Assembly: GCA_951812755.1 (NCBI GenBank) | Contig: OX638329.1 | Location: forward strand, 1,039,339-1,103,338 | DNA: 64,000 bases | Direction of reading: 5' to 3' | DNA from: an uncultured Latescibacterota bacterium | GTDB lineage: Bacteria; Latescibacterota; UBA2968 | Part shown: piece after piece, positions 25,768 to 35,100 of the stretch | How positions within the stretch are numbered: position 1 is the stretch's first letter | How the letters are laid out: each line of letters starts with the position of its first letter | Notes under the pieces: model-generated | Told to the model about the DNA's origin: nothing | Seen by the model: the letters and a program-made list of their open reading frames with translations, nothing else | Database searches by the model: none | Translations under genes and position numbers: made by a program

Positions 25768-26862
25768 ATGTTTGGGATTAAGCTGGAAAATGTGACCAGG
25801 CGTTTTGACAATGTTCTGGCATTGGATCGCATCAATTTGGAAGTTGAAGCGGGGGAGTTCTTTTTTTTATTGGGTCCCTCTGGTTGCGGCAAAACCACAT
25901 TGTTGCGCATTTTGGCGGGTTTTGATCAGCCCGAGAGTGGTCGGGTGTTTTTTGACGAGCGCGATGTGACTGCTGTGCCTCCGCACGAGCGCAATACGGG
26001 CATGGTGTTTCAGAATTATGCGTTGTGGCCTCACATGACGGTTTGGAAAAATGTGGAATACGGCCTTACGATGCGCAATATGCCGCAACACGAGCGCGAC
26101 CAAAAAGTGAAGCGCGCTCTGGAAATGGTTCAGATGAGTGGTTATGCCGAGCGGTCGCCCAATCAGCTTTCGGGGGGGCAGCAACAGCGCGTGGCACTGG
26201 CGCGGGCGCTGGTCATAGAACCGGGTGTTGTGTTGTTGGACGAACCGCTTTCCAATCTGGATGCGCGATTGCGATTGGAAATGCGCGAGCAGCTACAGGA
26301 TTTGCAGCGCACGTTGGATGTTACGATGATTTATGTGACACACGATCAAAAAGAAGCGCTGGCAATGGGGGCGCGCATTGCGGTTATGCAAATGGGCAAG
26401 GTGGCGCAAATCGGCACGCCGCGGGAGGTTTACAGACAACCGATCACGCGATTTGTCGCGGATTTTATTGGCGAGATCAATTTGATTTCCGGGGAGATAA
26501 AATCTGTGGAATCCGATGAGGTGGTTGCTACAACAGATGTGGGAGATATTCGCGGGCAGGCGGGATATGAGGGTATTCAGTTGGGGGATCGGGTGTTGTG
26601 CGCGATTCGACCCGAGGCGATGGATTTTCTTTCGGATGAAGTTGGGGCGACAGATAATGTCATTTTTGGGCACGTGCGGCGTGCGATTTATCTGGGAGAG
26701 GTCGAGCAATTTTTTGTTGAATTGGCGAGCGGTGATCAGATCAAACTGATTCAGTACGGCGCGATCCCGCAGCACGTACAACCCGGCGATGAGGTGCGAC
26801 TGGGATTTTCGCAGGTGGTCATGTTGCGCGATGAAGCGGAGGACCGAGATGAGGCGGTTTGA
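25768..26862 (+). CDS. ABC importer ATP-binding protein, FbpC/PotA type
   Basis: This is a 364-residue cytosolic ATPase. Walker A is GPSGCGKTTLLRIL (about residue 37). The Q-loop region is MVFQNYALWPHMTV, the signature LSGGQQQRVALARAL and Walker B VVLLDEPLSNLDARLR, with the H-loop Asp-His in YVTHDQKEA. A TOBE-type regulatory domain follows (about 285-360). It lies 12 bp after the solute-binding protein gene and overlaps the permease start by 14 bp. It energises the 26849-28534 permease. Confidence 0.94.
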   Translation: MFGIKLENVTRRFDNVLALDRINLEVEAGEFFFLLGPSGCGKTTLLRILAGFDQPESGRVFFDERDVTAVPPHERNTGMVFQNYALWPHMTVWKNVEYGLTMRNMPQHERDQKVKRALEMVQMSGYAERSPNQLSGGQQQRVALARALVIEPGVVLLDEPLSNLDARLRLEMREQLQDLQRTLDVTMIYVTHDQKEALAMGARIAVMQMGKVAQIGTPREVYRQPITRFVADFIGEINLISGEIKSVESDEVVATTDVGDIRGQAGYEGIQLGDRVLCAIRPEAMDFLSDEVGATDNVIFGHVRRAIYLGEVEQFFVELASGDQIKLIQYGAIPQHVQPGDEVRLGFSQVVMLRDEAEDRDEAV

Positions 26863-28534
26863 CCTCAATTGGCCCACGCTTGTTTTTTTGGTGGGGTTGA
26901 TCGTTTTTTTTGTTTTGTTTTTGTTTTATCCCCTGTGGTATGCCTTTGTGCAGTCGCTTGTGGTCAATGGCAGGTTCACGTTTGCGTTTTACGAATTGAT
27001 GGTGACGAGTCCAGTTTATCAAGAATCCATTCTCAATAGTTTTCGGCTGGGCATGATTACGACTATTGCGACTACGTTGCTCAGTTTGCCTCTGGCGTTT
27101 TTGCTGGTGCGATACGATTTTGCTGGCAAGGGGTTTCTCAATGGTTTGATTCTGGTGCCGATGGTTTTGCCCCCGTTTGTAGGGGCGATTGGCATGAAGC
27201 AGATGTTTGCGCGTTTTGGCTCCATCAATTTGCTGCTTCTGGATTTGGGACTTATAGATCAGCCTGTAGATTGGTTTGGTGGCGGTGGCTTTGTGGGCGT
27301 GGTGATTTTAGAGGTGCTGCATCTCTATCCTATTATGTATCTCAATGTGGCCGCTGCACTTGCCAATGTCGATCCGAGTTTGGAAGAGGCGGCGCGCAAT
27401 ATGGGTAGCAGCGGGTTTCGGCTTTTTCGCACGGTGACGTTTCCGCTGATGTTGCCGGGCTATTTTGCCGGGGCGATTATTGTTTTTATCTGGGCGTTTA
27501 CCGATTTGGGGACGCCGCTTATTTTTAATTATCGGCAGGTCGTGGCGGTCGAGATTTTTAATTCTATTGAGGATATTAACGAAAATCCGATGGCTTACGC
27601 GCTCGTTGTCTTTGTGTTGTTGTTGACGGTTTTTTTCTTTTATCTGTCAAAGGCGACGCTGGGCAATCGCCGCTATGAGATGATTGCGCGAGGGTATATC
27701 AGTTCGGGGTCGCGCCCTGCCTCTCGCGGGATGACTGTGTTGATTTACGCCGCGATGTTGTCGCTTACGGGTATTGCTCTGATTCCGCATATGAGTGTGT
27801 TTTTGACGTCTATTGCCGAGCGCTGGTTTATGGCTGTGTTGCCCCAGGAGACGACCGGGCGATTTTATACGATGGTTTTTGAACATCCGATGTCTCTGTC
27901 CAGTATTGAGATGAGTTTGATATTGAGTGTGTTGAGTACGACCCTGGATATTGTTCTGGGGATTGCTATTGCGTATTTGTTGACGCGCACCCGCATCCCG
28001 TATAAGGGCGTTTTGGATGCGATGGCGATGTTGCCCTTAGCCCTGCCCGGTCTGGTGCTGGCTTTTGGGTATCTGGCGGGGTATTCGGGCACTTTTTTAG
28101 ATGCGCGGCACTATCCCGTGCCGCTGCTGGTTATTGCTTATGCGGTGCGACGGTTGCCCTATATGGTGCGTGCGGCGTATGCGGGATTTCAGCAGACGAG
28201 TGTGACGCTGGAAGAGGCTGCTCAAAATTTGGGGGCTTCCCGGTTGCGCACGCTTTTTCAAATTACATTTCCGCTGATTTTAGCCAATCTGGTGGCTGGT
28301 GGTATTTTGTGTTTTGCATTTGCAATGCTCGAGGTGAGCGATAGTTTGATTTTGGCGCTTAAGGACGAATATTATCCCATCACAAAAGCGATTTACGCAC
28401 TTATGGGGCGTATGGCAGATGGCGCGTATTTGGCCAGTGCGATGGGTGTTTTTGGTATGGTGTTGTTAATTGTGAGTTTGTTTTTGGCCGGGCGATTTTT
28501 GGGCAGGCGCATGGGCGAGTTGTTCCGCGCCTAA
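26849..28534 (+). CDS. ABC importer permease, two fused halves (FbpB type)
   Basis: This inner-membrane permease of 561 residues has about twelve helices in two homologous halves. Each half has an EAA coupling loop: LEEAARNMGSSGFRLFRTV in the first and LEEAAQNLGASRLRTLFQI in the second. The two-half arrangement is the FbpB (iron) layout rather than the two-gene sugar layout. I chose the ATG at 26849, because GGAGG lies 6 nt upstream within the ATPase gene. The frame upstream of it is not used. The PL8 lyase gene starts 19 bp after the stop, probably in the same transcript. Confidence 0.93.
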   Translation: MRRFDLNWPTLVFLVGLIVFFVLFLFYPLWYAFVQSLVVNGRFTFAFYELMVTSPVYQESILNSFRLGMITTIATTLLSLPLAFLLVRYDFAGKGFLNGLILVPMVLPPFVGAIGMKQMFARFGSINLLLLDLGLIDQPVDWFGGGGFVGVVILEVLHLYPIMYLNVAAALANVDPSLEEAARNMGSSGFRLFRTVTFPLMLPGYFAGAIIVFIWAFTDLGTPLIFNYRQVVAVEIFNSIEDINENPMAYALVVFVLLLTVFFFYLSKATLGNRRYEMIARGYISSGSRPASRGMTVLIYAAMLSLTGIALIPHMSVFLTSIAERWFMAVLPQETTGRFYTMVFEHPMSLSSIEMSLILSVLSTTLDIVLGIAIAYLLTRTRIPYKGVLDAMAMLPLALPGLVLAFGYLAGYSGTFLDARHYPVPLLVIAYAVRRLPYMVRAAYAGFQQTSVTLEEAAQNLGASRLRTLFQITFPLILANLVAGGILCFAFAMLEVSDSLILALKDEYYPITKAIYALMGRMADGAYLASAMGVFGMVLLIVSLFLAGRFLGRRMGELFRA

Positions 28535-28553
28535 AAATGCAAAGGGGCTTGTG

Positions 28554-31500
28554 ATGAATTTACATAGATTGGCAATTATTTTTGCAGGGGGTATGATAGG
28601 CATGGTCAATGCGGCGATGGCACAGAATACACCATGGCGCTATGATTTTGAGGAAGTGTCGGAGATTTATCGGGTAGATGCAGGCAGTCAGGTTTCGCTT
28701 TCGACGAGACGTTATAAGGCGGGGCAGCAATCGCTCAAATGGACATGGCAAAATAACGGACGGCTTGTGTTCACGGATCCGGCAACACAACGCAATCGGA
28801 CGCTGAACGGATTTCGGGCGTGGGTGTACAACGAGGAGGCTCTCGATGAGGTGTTGACGTTTGGGTTTGGGACAGAGTCTGAATTGGCGGCAAATAATCC
28901 GCGTTATCAGTTTGAGTTTGGCTTGAATTTTACGGGCTGGCGGACGATGTGGATCCATTTGCAAGAGGATGCGCGGAATAATTCTTATACGGGTCCGAGA
29001 AATGGGCGGGTGACGGCATTTGATATTCGTGCGCCGAATAAGGGGGCTGTTTATCTGGATCTAATGGAATTGGTGGAAAGGAGTGACTGGAGGCGGTCTG
29101 CCGACGCGCAGGTTCCTTATGTCAATGCACGAAGAGAAGATCGAACCCGCGAATATCGATGGAGTCTGAACACATTACCGGGTTCGCTTCCTTCACAAAT
29201 CACCGATGAAGAATTACGGGCTTTTCAAACGATTGCCGAACGATATGAGGCCTGGATGTTCGGCGATGAGGTGAAGAATGACGAGCGGGAGCCAGTGAGG
29301 ATTCGGCTCAATGAACTTACAGCATACATAAGGCGCGGGCATCGCAATCTAACAGATTACGAGATTCGACGGGAGGATGACCGCATTTTGGGAAAGCCTC
29401 TGTTTGCGGCCCTATCGCCATACACGCCCTATTTTCAGAGTGTTTTTCAGAATGTTTTGTTGCGTCTGGTGCTGGATTATCGGTTGAATGGCAATAATGA
29501 GGCCAGAGGTCGCGTGATAGATCTCTTCGATTATCTGCACGATCAGGGATGGGCCGAAGGCAGTGGCCTCGGTGCGGTTCATCACGAGTTTTTGCGGATT
29601 GCGAGCTATGCGCATGCCGTGTATTTGATGCGTGATATTCTGGAGGATACAGAGCGGCTGGAACGGGAATTGGCGAGCTTGAGATGGTATAGCATGTTTG
29701 GCGAGTTGTATGAACAGACCTGGGATCCGGGTGCGAATGCAGATTTTTTGCGTTCGGTTGCGATCTATCGCTTGTTGTGTATTTTGATGATGGACGATAC
29801 GCCTGAGAAGGTAGCAAATATGCGTCGCTATGTGGCCTGGTTAAATAATGCGCTGGATATTGCGCCGGGGTGGTTGGATACGATTAAGCCGGATTTTGTG
29901 GGTTTTCACCATCGGGGTATTTACGCCAATGCGTATGCGCCCAATGCTTTTCACGTGGCTTCTGTGCTGGTGTATTTGTTGCGCGATACGCCTTTTTCTG
30001 TTGCGGATGATAAGCGCGATAATTTGAAGCAGGCGCTGTTGACGGCCAGAGTTATGACTAATACGTATGATATTTCGACGGCTATCGGTGGTCGTTTTCC
30101 GCTTAATACAACGGTAGCTGATGGGCTTTTGCCAGCGTATATGTATATGGCTTTGAGTTATCCTTCGGTGGATGCAGAACTGGCGGGTACGTTTATGCAG
30201 CTTTGGAGACCGGATTTGCAGTTGCTGATAGAAGGCCTGTTCGAACAAGTGGCTTCGCGGATTATGTATTTGCATACGCCGGGTGCGATGCAGATGATGA
30301 TGGATTTTGCAGAGGCGGGACATCTTCCTGTTGCTGCGCCTTCTGGGCACTGGACGTTGCCTTATGGCGCGTTGTCCATTCATCGGCGTGGGGACTGGAT
30401 GGTGAGTATGAAGGGGTGGAGCAAGTACGTTTGGGATTTTGAATCATCGGGTAGCGAAAATCCACTCGGTCGTTATTTGAGCTATGGTTCAATGCTGATT
30501 TATGGCAGTGGCGATCCGGTTGGCCGCGAGGCGAGTGGGATTGTTCGAGATGGGTGGGACTGGAGCATGTGGCCCGGTACCACGGTGATTCGCCTGAGTC
30601 ATGCGCAGCTCAACCAGAAGATGGACCATCGCAATTTTTCGGATGAGACTTTTGTAGGTGGGGTAAATATAGAGGGACAAAACGGTGTGTTTGCACTGAA
30701 GTTGCACGATACAGAACACAATACGAGTTTTCGGGCGGTTAAGACGGTGTTTTGTTTTGATGATGTACTTGTTTGTCTGGGGTCGGGTATTGAGAACGAT
30801 GACGGCGGGCATGCGACTGTGACGCCGCTGTTTCAGGCGGCTATATCCCAGGATCGTCCTACAGAGGTGAATGGGGAGCGCGTGCGTGCGATTCCCTATA
30901 CGTTTTCGGGGACGAAGGGGCAGACGACGTGGGTGATGGATTCATTGGGCAATGGGTATGTGATTCCGGATGGGGGCGACTTGCGGGTGCAACGAGAGGT
31001 GCAAGTTTCTGAGAATTATGGCAGAGATAGCGGGGGTACAGGGGCTTTTGAATTGGCGTATCTGGATCACGGTTCCAGACCTCAGGACAAGTCCTATGAA
31101 TATGTCGTGCTGGTTCAGAGGTTACCGGATAGGGTCCGCGCGTTTGCCAATGCACCCGAATATGATGTCTGGCGGCAAGATAGCAAGGCACATATTGTGC
31201 ATCATCGAGGGATGAAGATGACGGGTTATGCGCTGTTTGATACGGATGCGAGGCCGATGGATGGACCTGTTGTGGCTGTGTCTTTGCCGAGTGTGGTGAT
31301 GACCCGCGAGGTAGGTGATGAGTTATTGCTTTCGACTGCGGATCCGGATTTTGGATGGAGTTGGGAGATTCAAACGCCGCACCGGCAAGATGGCTCGTTG
31401 GTTGTCAATCAGGTGAGCGAGCCTCGAAAGGTAGTGGTGACAGTGCGCGGAAAATGGACTCTGGATCAGTCCTATGATCTGGTAGAGATTGTAGATGAGC

Positions 31501-31814
31501 GCGAGGATCAGACGGTTGTGGCGTTTATCTGTCAGGATGGCAAGAGCGTAGAGGTGAAACTGGTCAGGCCAGGCATCAGTGTCGCAAGTCTGGATTTTGA
31601 TGGGAATGGAGCGGTCGGGTTCACGGATTTTTTGCTTTTTACCGGCAAATTTGGTCTGTCGGAAGGTGATGCGGGTTTTGAAGCAAAATACGATCTGGAT
31701 GGCAATGGGATGGTAGGGTTCAGCGACTTTCTGATTTTTGCACAGGGATTTGGCAAACCAGTGAGTGGAAAACCCGTGGCTCTCCGGAATGGAGGAGACA
31801 GATTGGGGTCGTGA
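28554..31814 (+). CDS. secreted PL8 family lyase (chondroitinase-ABC-like) with C-terminal dockerin
   Basis: The protein has 1,086 residues. A signal peptide (to about AMAQ, 24) is followed by a jelly-roll carbohydrate-binding-like domain (about 25-185). A helical catalytic domain follows (about 200-590), with GFHHRGIYANAY (about 448) and IGGRFPL (about 511) matching the catalytic His/Tyr and Arg regions of PL8. A beta-sandwich domain (about 600-1000) includes DWSMWPGTTVI and FDDVLVCLGSGIEN. A dockerin with two calcium loops (DFDGNGAVGFTDFLLF and YDLDGNGMVGFSDFLIF, about 1010-1065) ends in GKPVSGKPVALRNGGDRLGS. PL8 enzymes cleave chondroitin, dermatan or hyaluronan by beta-elimination. The ATG at 28554 follows AAAGGGG. 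A close paralogue lies at 53271. Confidence 0.9.
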   Translation: MNLHRLAIIFAGGMIGMVNAAMAQNTPWRYDFEEVSEIYRVDAGSQVSLSTRRYKAGQQSLKWTWQNNGRLVFTDPATQRNRTLNGFRAWVYNEEALDEVLTFGFGTESELAANNPRYQFEFGLNFTGWRTMWIHLQEDARNNSYTGPRNGRVTAFDIRAPNKGAVYLDLMELVERSDWRRSADAQVPYVNARREDRTREYRWSLNTLPGSLPSQITDEELRAFQTIAERYEAWMFGDEVKNDEREPVRIRLNELTAYIRRGHRNLTDYEIRREDDRILGKPLFAALSPYTPYFQSVFQNVLLRLVLDYRLNGNNEARGRVIDLFDYLHDQGWAEGSGLGAVHHEFLRIASYAHAVYLMRDILEDTERLERELASLRWYSMFGELYEQTWDPGANADFLRSVAIYRLLCILMMDDTPEKVANMRRYVAWLNNALDIAPGWLDTIKPDFVGFHHRGIYANAYAPNAFHVASVLVYLLRDTPFSVADDKRDNLKQALLTARVMTNTYDISTAIGGRFPLNTTVADGLLPAYMYMALSYPSVDAELAGTFMQLWRPDLQLLIEGLFEQVASRIMYLHTPGAMQMMMDFAEAGHLPVAAPSGHWTLPYGALSIHRRGDWMVSMKGWSKYVWDFESSGSENPLGRYLSYGSMLIYGSGDPVGREASGIVRDGWDWSMWPGTTVIRLSHAQLNQKMDHRNFSDETFVGGVNIEGQNGVFALKLHDTEHNTSFRAVKTVFCFDDVLVCLGSGIENDDGGHATVTPLFQAAISQDRPTEVNGERVRAIPYTFSGTKGQTTWVMDSLGNGYVIPDGGDLRVQREVQVSENYGRDSGGTGAFELAYLDHGSRPQDKSYEYVVLVQRLPDRVRAFANAPEYDVWRQDSKAHIVHHRGMKMTGYALFDTDARPMDGPVVAVSLPSVVMTREVGDELLLSTADPDFGWSWEIQTPHRQDGSLVVNQVSEPRKVVVTVRGKWTLDQSYDLVEIVDEREDQTVVAFICQDGKSVEVKLVRPGISVASLDFDGNGAVGFTDFLLFTGKFGLSEGDAGFEAKYDLDGNGMVGFSDFLIFAQGFGKPVSGKPVALRNGGDRLGS

Positions 31815-31891
31815 CGGTCTGAGGCTGCTGTCGTTCACTTCCATTTCGACTGGGAGTTGTATGAACGGCTCAAAATATTTTATTAACAAGG

Positions 31892-31921
31892 GCTATATAT
31901 CGTTTAAAGACGATATATAGC
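31892..31921. promoter_or_regulatory. perfect dyad, candidate regulator-binding site A0
   Basis: The 12-bp arms GCTATATATCGT and ACGATATATAGC are separated by 6 nt. The ACGATATAT half-site recurs in the dyad at 31955-31980. Confidence 0.5.
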
Positions 31922-31940
31922 ACGTTAAGTGGGATTAAAA

Positions 31941-32004
31941 ACCAGTCTAATTATCTCTTGGACGATATATCGTCCAAGAGGTGTAAAATTTAGTCTGGTT
32001 TTTA
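31941..32004 (+). terminator. terminator-like outer inverted repeat after the first PL8 gene
   Basis: ACCAGTCTAA and TTAGTCTGGT pair with one mismatch and enclose the palindrome A1. A T run follows. It may end the importer/PL8 transcript. It corresponds to 35396-35461 in region B. Confidence 0.5.
31955..31980. promoter_or_regulatory. perfect 26-bp palindrome, candidate regulator-binding site A1
   Basis: The arm CTCTTGGACGAT is mirrored exactly as ATCGTCCAAGAG around a central AT. A diverged version lies at 35415-35432 at the same distance from the conserved promoter-like sequence. Confidence 0.55.
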
Positions 32005-32170
32005 ATTTTATCTTAAGTAAAAATAATATCTTAAAAAATATAATTACTTGAATAAATTCACATTGGGATATATATTTTATATATAATTTTGGCTCAGGTA
32101 GCAATGAGCCTGTCTTGAACAGAGTTGGGCCTATCCGGTTTTCTTTTCCCATATCATAAGGTTGTTTGCT

Positions 32171-35100
32171 ATGATCAATCCACTTGATTGCACAGGCACC
32201 TGGCGGACTTATTCCATGGACAATGGCCTTCCGGGGCAACGCATTGAACACATCGCCGAAGACAGCGAGGGTTATCTCTGGTTCGCTACCTGGGACGATA
32301 GTGCTATCCGCTTTGACGGGGATGAATTTCAGACATTTACTCGACAGGACGGTCTTTGCGGTGACCGGGTTTTTGTCATTCACAAGGACAGTCAGGAACG
32401 GTTGTGGTTCGGTACAATGAATGGGGTCTGCTGGTACGACGGAGCAGCGTTCCACCATTTGGAGGACGACGGCATTGCAGACCGATCCGTGCAGTGCATC
32501 TACGAAGATCGACAGGGCCGTATATGGTGCGGAGGAACCCGTACTCTGGGATATTACGACGGCACAGCTTTCCACGACCTGATTCCGCTCTATCTGCAGC
32601 ACTACCAGCAGCCACCTTCTCCCCGGTGGAACAACTATTGTTGGGGCATCACCCAGGATGTGGAAGGTCACCTGTGGTTTGGCTTTAATTACCTCATCCG
32701 CTTCGATGGTGTATCCTTCCACCGCTACGAAGAGGAAGAGGGTTTTCCCCCGACCAGAGGTAACTACATATTAGGCCAGGACCATACTGGCAAGGTGTGG
32801 GTTGGTCTGCTCGGACCTCGAGATGGACTCTGGTACTATGCCGATGGTGCCTTCCATTCGGTTCGCGTAGATTTAGGTGCCAGACTGTACAATATTCAGT
32901 GCGACCGCGAAGGCCGAATGTGGTTTTGCACTTCAGAAGGAGTGATCTACCAGGATGGTGACGGATTCAGCAGGTTTATCCCTGCCGACGGTCTGCCCCA
33001 TCCCATAGTCAAAGCCGTGTTCCAGGATCGCGAGCATCAGTTTTGGTTCGCCACCTGGGGCGGCGTTGGGCTTTACGATGCACATAGTATCAACGTTTTC
33101 TATCCCAGTGAGGAACTCTCCAAAGATGAGAGTGAGATCTCGCAGATTGTGCAAGACCGGCGAGGTGATATATGGATTGGATATACGTCTCCCATTCTCA
33201 AACGCCTGACCACAAGTGCTGCCCACTTTGATGGCGAGCACTTCGCATTTTTAGGCCCCGAGCATGGCTTTAATATCAACAACTGTTTCGCCATACACGA
33301 GGATCACGACGGGGACCTGTGGTTTGGCAGCCGCAATGGCCTGTTCCGCCAGGAAGCACAAAAGCTTAAAAAAATAAGTACCGTTGCAGGTTTAGACAGA
33401 AGAGGTGTCAGTGCCATTGCTCAGGATTCGGAAGGGCAATTCCTTTTTGGCCATTGGGATAACGACCTCGGAACAGGTAAAAAAACGCTTTTGGCCAGTC
33501 CATTAAAGATCATTTATCAGCGGGGCGAGCAGTTTCAAACCATTTTTGTAGAGGAAAAAAAGCAAGATCCTTTCAACCGCATCGGCACTGTGATTGCCGG
33601 GCGCAATGACGAGGTCTATTTTTATCTTTCTCACCAAAATTTCTCAGATGTTGACAAGAGCTTTGGCCGCTGGCATCCCAAAGATGGCCTTAAATTTTAT
33701 GGGGTTGAAGATGGGCTGATAGACCACCAGGTCACTGACCTGCTGTTAGACCGCGCAGGAAACCTGTGGGTTGCTACTCAGTGTGGTCTCAGTTGCTTTG
33801 ATGGCAATGTTTTTCGCAACTTTACCACCGAAGACGGTCTGCAAAGCAATTACATCCGTTGCTTGTTCGAGGATCGTCGGGGACACTTATGGATTGGCAC
33901 AAATAGCGGCGTGATTCACTACGATGGTCAGCATTTCCAGACCATCAAGTCACCGCATATAGGACCGGTTTACAAGATACTCGAAGATCGCGATGGATCC
34001 TTCTGGTTTGGCACTGCCAAGGGGGCTATGGTACGCTACCGTCAACGGCAAGTTCCGCCCGGGATTCGCTTACTTCAAGTAATCGCCGATCAGGTCTATG
34101 AGAATCCCGAGAAAGGCATCCTATCTACAACAGAGCAGAATGTGATTTTCGAGTATAAGGGAATGAGTTTTTCCACCCATCCCGGTGACATGCTCTACAT
34201 CTATCGCCTAAAGGGACACGACCTCGACTGGCAGCCAGTGACTCGGGAGATGCGGGCCTATTATCGAGACCTGCTGCCGGGCGACTACACATTTCAGGTC
34301 AGGGCAGTAGATCGCGATCTCAATTACTCAGAGATGGCACAAGTGCAAATCACAGTAGAGCCGGATCCGCATATCGAAGCTCTGACAGCCGCACTCAACA
34401 GTCAGGAGGGCAACGAATTTATAGGTCATAGCGCGGTTCTAAACCAGTTTTTAATAAAGCTCAGAAAAGTGGCATCGATTGATATAACCGTGTTGATTAT
34501 AGGCGAGACGGGGGTGGGGAAGGGATTGGCTGCGCGGGCATTACACGCGCTGGGTCTCCATAGTGATGGTCCTTTTATTCAGGTCAACTGCGGTGCATTA
34601 CCTGAAACATTGATCGATAGTGAACTTTTTGGTCACGAGAAAGGGGCGTTTACCAGCGCAGTGTCTCGCAGGCTGGGCAAGGTAGAACTGGCCAAAGATG
34701 GCACACTCTTTTTGGATGAGATCGGCGATATGACCATGGAAACGCAGGCCAGGCTGTTGCGATTGATGGAAGAGGGCACGTTTGAGCGCGTTGGGGGTAG
34801 CGAAATACTGAAGGCGCAGACGCGCATTGTGGCAGCGACGAATCGCAATATCGAGGAGATGGTCAGCGCAGGTACTTTTCGCGAGGATCTCTATTACCGC
34901 ATCTATGTCTTTCCGCTCTATTTGCCTCCCTTGCGCGAGCGCAAGGAGGATATACCGGACTTAGCTGAATTTTTTAAGAATCGGATGGCAGCGCATTTGG
35001 ACAAGCAAATTGATCCTTTGACGGTAGAGGTTATAGAGGTGCTACAAGCCTACAATTGGCCTGGGAATGTGCGTGAATTAGAGCATACGATACAGCGAGC

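Larger units (their letters stand above)
31815..32170. other. regulatory region A upstream of the propeller-activator gene
   Basis: This AT-rich 356-bp spacer contains two perfect dyads (31892-31921 and 31955-31980), a terminator-like outer repeat (31941-32004) and a TTGG sequence at 32077 in the position of the sigma-54 box of region B. It is a diverged duplicate of 35380-35547 (region B). Confidence 0.65.

Noticed and set aside
32077-32093. Sigma-54 promoter before the propeller-activator gene
   Set aside because: The TTGG part and flanks match the good promoter at 35531, but the -12 GC is TT here, so the site is degenerate. I kept it only as part of the duplicated region.
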